Part shown: piece after piece, positions 59,759 through 64,000 of the stretch
Position numbering within the stretch: position 1 is the first letter of the stretch
Layout: each line of letters opens with the position of its first letter
Assembly (NCBI RefSeq): GCF_000378085.1
Contig: NZ_KB899220.1
Span: 30,178 to 94,177 of the forward strand
Direction of reading: 5' to 3'
From: Hoylesella loescheii DSM 19665 = JCM 12249 = ATCC 15930
Lineage (GTDB): Bacteria > Bacteroidota > Bacteroidia > Bacteroidales > Bacteroidaceae
DNA length: 64,000 nt
Made by a program: the position numbers and the translations under genes
The notes under the pieces: generated by a model
The model's database searches: none
What the model was told of the DNA's origin: nothing
What the model saw: only the letters and a program-made list of their open reading frames with translations

Positions 59759-61363
59759 ATGATACAAAAGTTCGACTTCCTCGTTATCGGTGGCGGTATC
59801 GCAGGTATGAGTTATGCGTTGAGCGTGGCCAACAGCGGCAAGGGAAAAGTTGCCCTTATATGCAAGACCTCTCTAGACGAAGCCAACACGGCCAAAGCAC
59901 AGGGTGGAGTGGCAGCCGTAACCAACCTTGCATTAGACAATTTTGAAAAGCACATTAACGACACGATGGTTGCTGGCGATTATATTTCAGACCCAGAAGC
60001 CGTGAAACACGTTATATGCAATGCGCCCGAGGCCATTAAGGCGCTTGTTGGATGGGGCGTAAACTTCGACAAGAACAAAAACGGAGAGTACGATTTACAC
60101 CGCGAGGGCGGACACAGTGACTTCCGTATTCTTCACCATGCCGACGATACGGGATTTGAAATACAACGCGGACTGATGGAGGCCGTGAGAAAGAACAAGA
60201 ATATTGTTGTACTAGAAAATCATTATGCCGTAGAGATTATCACGCAGCACCACTTGGGCATAGAGGTTACACGTAAGACGCCAAACATCGAATGCTATGG
60301 CGCATACGTTCTTAACCCCGAAACACAGAAAGTGGATACGTTCCTGAGCAAGGTTACACTGATGGCGACAGGTGGCGTAGGAGCGGTCTACTCCATGACT
60401 TCCAACCCCGTGATTGCAACAGGAGACGGCATTGCAATGGCTTATCGGGCTAAGGCAACCGTAAAGGATATGGAGTTTGTACAGTTCCATCCCACCGTTC
60501 TCTACAATCCGTCGGAAACACATCCTGCATTTCTCATTACCGAGGCGATGCGTGGATATGGCGCTATACTTAGACTGCCTGACGGGAAGGAGCTGATGCA
60601 GAAGTACGACAAGCGGCTTTCGCTTGCCCCAAGGGATATCGTTGCACGAGCGATTGACCACGAGATGAAAATTCATGGACTGGATCATGTGTGCCTCGAC
60701 CTAACGCATAAAGACGCTGAAGAAACGAAACGGCATTTTCCACACATCTACAAGAAGTGCCTGAGCATAGGCATTGACATCACGAAAGAATACATACCCG
60801 TCTGTCCTAGCGCCCATTACGCATGCGGAGGCATTAAGGTTGACCTGAATGGAGAGAGTTCTATCCGCAGACTTTATGCTGTTGGAGAATGTTCGTGCAC
60901 AGGTTTGCACGGGGGAAATCGCCTTGCCAGCAATTCGTTGATTGAGGCGGTGGTCTACGCCAAGTCGGCTTCGGAACATTCTCTTCAGATGGTAGACAGT
61001 TATAGCTTTAACACGGATGTTCCAGAATGGAATGACGAAGGAACCATGACCAACGAAGAGCATGTGCTGATAACACAGAGCGTGAGGGAAGTGGGCGAAA
61101 TAATGAGCAACTATGTAGGTATCGTTAGGAGTGATCTGCGGCTGAAACGGGCATGGGACAGACTAGACTTGCTATACGAAGAGACGGAAAGGCTCTTTAA
61201 GCGAGTTACGGCAACGAAGGATATCTGCGAGTTGCGTAACATGATAAACGTGGGCTATTTGATAACAAGGCAAGCCATTGAGCGGAAAGAAAGTCGAGGA
61301 CTGCATTACACGGTGGATTATCCAAAGCATGCCTACGACCAGAAACAACAAGAACAGGGATAG
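59759..61363 (+). CDS. nadB: L-aspartate oxidase
   Basis: 534 residues from ATG 59759 (MIQKFDFLVIGGGIAGMSYALSVA). A flavoprotein that oxidises L-aspartate to iminoaspartate, the first step of de novo NAD synthesis. The FAD dinucleotide motif VIGGGIAGMSYAL is at the N-terminus. Next come the succinate-dehydrogenase-like active-site stretches TAKAQGGVAAV, REGGHSDFRILHHAD, MEFVQFHPTVLY, LAPRDIVARAI, CPSAHYACGGIKVD and GECSCTGLHGGNRLASNSLIEAVVYAK. The C-terminal three-helix domain is present. First gene of nadB-nadA-nadC; nadA begins 52 bp later. Confidence 0.95.
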   Translation: MIQKFDFLVIGGGIAGMSYALSVANSGKGKVALICKTSLDEANTAKAQGGVAAVTNLALDNFEKHINDTMVAGDYISDPEAVKHVICNAPEAIKALVGWGVNFDKNKNGEYDLHREGGHSDFRILHHADDTGFEIQRGLMEAVRKNKNIVVLENHYAVEIITQHHLGIEVTRKTPNIECYGAYVLNPETQKVDTFLSKVTLMATGGVGAVYSMTSNPVIATGDGIAMAYRAKATVKDMEFVQFHPTVLYNPSETHPAFLITEAMRGYGAILRLPDGKELMQKYDKRLSLAPRDIVARAIDHEMKIHGLDHVCLDLTHKDAEETKRHFPHIYKKCLSIGIDITKEYIPVCPSAHYACGGIKVDLNGESSIRRLYAVGECSCTGLHGGNRLASNSLIEAVVYAKSASEHSLQMVDSYSFNTDVPEWNDEGTMTNEEHVLITQSVREVGEIMSNYVGIVRSDLRLKRAWDRLDLLYEETERLFKRVTATKDICELRNMINVGYLITRQAIERKESRGLHYTVDYPKHAYDQKQQEQG

Positions 61364-61415
61364 CCGTAAGACGCAAAGCATCATAGGAGTTTTATCGTAT
61401 CATCACTAAATAAAA

Positions 61416-62408
61416 ATGATAGAGAAGAAATGGTTGGAACAGGGTTTCATAGACGAGCCCATTCCTGAAAAGACAGACATCAAGGCAGAAATACGCAGGA
61501 TGTGCCAAGAAAAGAATGCACTTATCATGGCACATTATTATACGGAGGGCGTAATCCAAGAGTTGGCAGACTTCGTTGGAGATAGTCTGGCACTGGCACA
61601 AAAGGCTGCAACGACAGATGCCGACATCATCGTTATGTGCGGCGTGCATTTCATGGGCGAAACAAATAAGATACTCTGCCCCGAAAAGACGGTACTTATC
61701 CCCGACTTAAATGCCTCTTGTTCGTTGGCAGAGAGCTGTCCAGCCGATGAGTTCGAGCAGTTTGTTAAGGCTCATCCTGGACATACGGTGATAAGTTATG
61801 TCAACACGACGGCAGGAACGAAGGCTGTAACCGATGTCGTAGTAACGAGTAGCAATGCAAAGCAGATAGTAGACGCTCTGCCGAAAGACACGCCCATCAT
61901 ATTCGGACCCGACTGGAATCTGGGGAATTACATAAACGGACTTACGGGCCGTAAGATGGTGCTGTGGAACGGAGCTTGTCATGTACATGAGAAATTCTCG
62001 GTCGAGAAGATACTTCAATTGAAAAAAGAACATCCCACTGCCAAGATATTGGCTCATCCTGAATGTAAAGGTCCTGTTATCAACATCGCCGATAAGGTGG
62101 GGAGTACGGCTGCCCTGCTGAAATATAGCATTGTGGATGAAGCCCAAGAGTTTATCGTGGCAACAGAAAGCGGCATCCTGAACGAGATGAAGAAGTCGGC
62201 TCCGCAGAAGACTTTTATCCCTGCTCCACCCGACGACAGCACCTGTGCTTGCAACGAATGCAACTACATGAAACTTATTACGCTAAGTAAGCTGTATAAT
62301 TGTCTGAAATACGAATGGCCTACCATTGAGGTGCAACCCGAATTGGCACGAAAGGCCATCAAACCCATTCATAAAATGCTGGAAATATCTAAGCAACTAG
62401 GCTTATAA
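61416..62408 (+). CDS. nadA: Quinolinate synthase
   Basis: 330 residues. It condenses iminoaspartate with dihydroxyacetone phosphate to quinolinate. Three pseudo-repeats carry the 4Fe-4S ligands; candidate Cys lie in LNASCSLAESCP, NGACHVHEKF and PDDSTCACNECNYM. Other hallmarks are ALIMAHYYTEGVIQELADFVGDSLALAQKA, VMCGVHFMGETNKILCPEKTVLIPD, YVNTTAGTKAVTDVVVTSSNA, FGPDWNLGNYI and AHPECKGPVINIADKVGSTAALLKY. Oxygen-sensitive cluster enzyme, consistent with an anaerobe. nadC starts 19 bp downstream. Confidence 0.96.
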   Translation: MIEKKWLEQGFIDEPIPEKTDIKAEIRRMCQEKNALIMAHYYTEGVIQELADFVGDSLALAQKAATTDADIIVMCGVHFMGETNKILCPEKTVLIPDLNASCSLAESCPADEFEQFVKAHPGHTVISYVNTTAGTKAVTDVVVTSSNAKQIVDALPKDTPIIFGPDWNLGNYINGLTGRKMVLWNGACHVHEKFSVEKILQLKKEHPTAKILAHPECKGPVINIADKVGSTAALLKYSIVDEAQEFIVATESGILNEMKKSAPQKTFIPAPPDDSTCACNECNYMKLITLSKLYNCLKYEWPTIEVQPELARKAIKPIHKMLEISKQLGL

Positions 62409-62427
62409 ATTTTATTAGGAATTAATC

Positions 62428-63288
62428 ATGTTATCAGTAGAAGAACTTAACGAGAAGCTTATTGAACTGGCTTTCAGTGAGGATATCGGAGACGGCGATC
62501 ACACAACACTTTGCTGCATCCCAGCAGACGCCACGGGTGAAAGTAAATTGCTTATCAAAGAAGAAGGAATACTAGCAGGTGTGAAGATTGCAGAAAGGGT
62601 TTTCCACCACTTCGACCCCGAACTTCAGATAGATGTATATATTGAAGATAGCGCGCATGTGAAATCTGGGGATATTGCAATGAGTGTGAAAGGGAGTGTT
62701 CGTAGCCTATTGCAAACAGAACGTCTTATGCTCAACATTTTGCAACGCATGAGCGGCATAGCCACCATGACACATAAATATCAACAGGCGCTTATCGATG
62801 CTGGAACAAAGACCCGCGTACTCGACACACGCAAAACAACGCCAGGCATGAGAATGCTAGAAAAGGAAGCGGTGAAGATTGGTGGTGGGATGAATCATCG
62901 CATTGGGCTTTTTGATATGATTCTCCTGAAAGACAACCACATCGACTTCTGCGGTGGTGTGCATAATGCCATATCTATGGCAAAGAAGTATTGCAAGGAA
63001 CATGGCAAGGAAGACCTCAAGATAGAATGTGAGGTAAGAAACTTCGAGGAACTGGAGGAGGCGTTGCACGAAGGATGCGACCGCATTATGTTTGACAACT
63101 TCACACCTGAGGCAACACGTAAGGCGGTTGAGCTGGTTGGTGGTCGTTGCGAGACGGAATCGAGTGGTGGAATTACATTCGAAACAATGATCCCTTATGC
63201 ACAGGCAGGTGTAGACTTCATTTCATTTGGTGCACTCACGCATAGTGTTAAAGGACTTGATATGAGTTTTAAGGCTGCAGTAGGATAA
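62428..63288 (+). CDS. nadC: Nicotinate-nucleotide pyrophosphorylase (carboxylating)
   Basis: 286 residues. It converts quinolinate and PRPP to nicotinate mononucleotide. Family blocks: AFSEDIGDGDHTTLCCIP, EGILAGVKIAERVF, the core RSLLQTERLMLNILQRMSGIATMTHKY, TRVLDTRKTTPGMRMLEKEAVKIGGGMNHRIGLFDMILLKDNH, the C-terminal barrel strands IECEVRNFEELEEAL and IMFDNFTPEATRKAVEL, and SSGGITFETMIPYAQAGVDFISFGALTHSV. Last gene of the nad operon; terminator at 63551-63600. Confidence 0.96.
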   Translation: MLSVEELNEKLIELAFSEDIGDGDHTTLCCIPADATGESKLLIKEEGILAGVKIAERVFHHFDPELQIDVYIEDSAHVKSGDIAMSVKGSVRSLLQTERLMLNILQRMSGIATMTHKYQQALIDAGTKTRVLDTRKTTPGMRMLEKEAVKIGGGMNHRIGLFDMILLKDNHIDFCGGVHNAISMAKKYCKEHGKEDLKIECEVRNFEELEEALHEGCDRIMFDNFTPEATRKAVELVGGRCETESSGGITFETMIPYAQAGVDFISFGALTHSVKGLDMSFKAAVG

Positions 63289-63550
63289 GCAAGTGGCTTT
63301 ATGTCGAACGTTTTGACATGGCACACGACCAGCTTATTGCGAGTGGGGGACCTAATTCGAGAACAAGATGTAGACATTCTCTTCCCTCTTGCGTGAGAAT
63401 ACATTAATGGCTGTAAATAAACTTGTTTCAACTTATATCTTGAGCGGTAAGATTTCTTCTGGTCGTCATTTTGGTTGGACATAGATACTTTTGCAGTATC
63501 GTTAACAACTTCTCATGAAGACTGATTATATGCTCCCGTTAGAAACAAAT

Positions 63551-63600
63551 AAGTCGGATGCTATCAAGGTTTTCTTAATAGCATCCGACTTTATCTTTAT
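63551..63600 (+). terminator. Terminator of the nadBAC operon
   Basis: AAGTCGGATGCTAT, loop, ATAGCATCCGACTT followed by TATCTTTAT; the 14-bp arms are perfect. The stretch 63289-63550 shows no gene. Confidence 0.85.
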
Positions 63601-63604
63601 AGTT

Positions 63605-63712
63605 CATTGAACTTATTATCTCAGCAACCCATAAACTTATAACCCCACAAGCTTATAAACTAATGAACTCATAACCTGAGCAACTGATAAACTTATAACC
63701 TCACCAACTCAC
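63605..63712. repeat. AT-rich word repeat E2
   Basis: AACTTATAA, ACCCCACAAGC, CTTATAAACTAATGAAC, ACTCATAACC and similar words, of the same style as 34497-34775. Lies between the nad terminator and the rRNA terminator. Confidence 0.7.
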
Positions 63713-63730
63713 GCCCTCCCAAAACGAACA

Positions 63731-63762
63731 AGCCCCGAGTGCGAAGCGTCGCGCTCGGGGCT
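63731..63762 (-). terminator. Terminator of the rRNA operon
   Basis: Minus strand AGCCCCGAG, loop, CTCGGGGCT then TGTTCGTTTTGG; it lies 14 bp after the 5S 3' end. Confidence 0.85.
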
Positions 63763-63775
63763 GTCGTATGAAAAA

Positions 63776-63884
<109 letters not shown>

Positions 63885-64000
63885 ATTGGGGGTTGACTAT
63901 CGCACAAGCAAGGGAAAGAAGAAGTGACGCCTCACGCGGGACTTGCGTCCTGCGGCTCTCCAAGCGGAGGGCCGACGACACGGCTGAGGTGAGGGAGGTA
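63885..64000 (-). other. 23S-5S spacer of the rRNA operon, partial
   Basis: Sequence between 5S and the window edge. It has an imperfect hairpin (GCGGGACTTGCG/CCTGCGG) and no match to the conserved 23S 3' end, so the 23S gene begins farther right. Confidence 0.6.

Overview
The window is chromosomal DNA of a Bacteroidota species, most likely a Prevotella-group (Prevotellaceae) organism. Supporting signs are the Bacteroidota promoter form (TTTG, about 20 bp, then TAnnTTTG) in front of many genes, a SusC/SusD operon with Bacteroidota-only lipoprotein families, the type IX secretion translocon SprA/Sov with a secreted T9SS-cargo-type protein, meso-diaminopimelate dehydrogenase, and DUF3316 and DUF4843 proteins. 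Base composition looks close to 45-50% GC. Most of the window is core genome; the accessory interest is in small modules and in unusually repeat-rich intergenic DNA.

Layout. 1-9305 (minus): an outer-membrane nutrient operon, susC > susD > DUF4843 > PKD-like lipoprotein > a zinc-metalloprotease-family protein whose zinc site is destroyed (it runs off the left edge). 9796-12100 (minus): a MATE exporter and a long non-coding, hairpin-containing stretch with its own operator-like promoter. 12542-14492: orphan histidine kinase and tRNA-Leu(TAG). 14717-19381 (minus): parC, DUF3316 and S41 peptidase, overlapping. 19399-21203 (minus): AT-rich AAA ATPase plus TOPRIM-like gene pair, a likely defence module. 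21574-23861: glyS and an FKBP isomerase. 24506-29232: etfB, etfA and acyl-CoA dehydrogenase, interrupted by a DUF559 nuclease cassette bounded by about 48-bp inverted repeats. 29539-34975: ddh, a secreted PKD/T9SS protein, xseA and xseB. 35500-36920 (minus): a complete retron (promoter, msr-msd RNA, reverse transcriptase) whose RT carries a C-terminal membrane helix. 37170-45526: ruvA and the 2575-residue sprA/sov. 46128-51295 (minus): radical SAM protein, small secreted protein, tex, rubrerythrin. 51449-52938 (minus): AAA_14/DUF4143 ATPase with five 33-bp promoter iterons. 53017-59128: a 580-bp inverted-repeat element, trmB, ilvE, a two-gene ABC transporter and a small conserved protein. 59715-63600: nadB-nadA-nadC for de novo NAD synthesis. 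63731-64000 (minus): 5S rRNA at the end of an rRNA operon entering from the right.

Intergenic DNA holds several repeat families. The most striking are two unrelated in sequence but equal in geometry: TTGTAG-N5-CTACAA-N5 (2 arrays) and TGGAAC-N3-GTTCCA-N7 (5 arrays). Both repeat every 22 bp, put a dyad centre exactly every 11 bp, and have variable spacers. Other families are a 48-bp GC-rich palindromic REP-like element (5 copies, two bounding the DUF559 cassette), 66-bp repeats just downstream of two minus-strand genes, and low-complexity word repeats.

The best candidates for something undescribed are the retron with a membrane-anchored RT and the 11-bp dyad-lattice arrays. All family assignments were made by reading the sequence without database searches.
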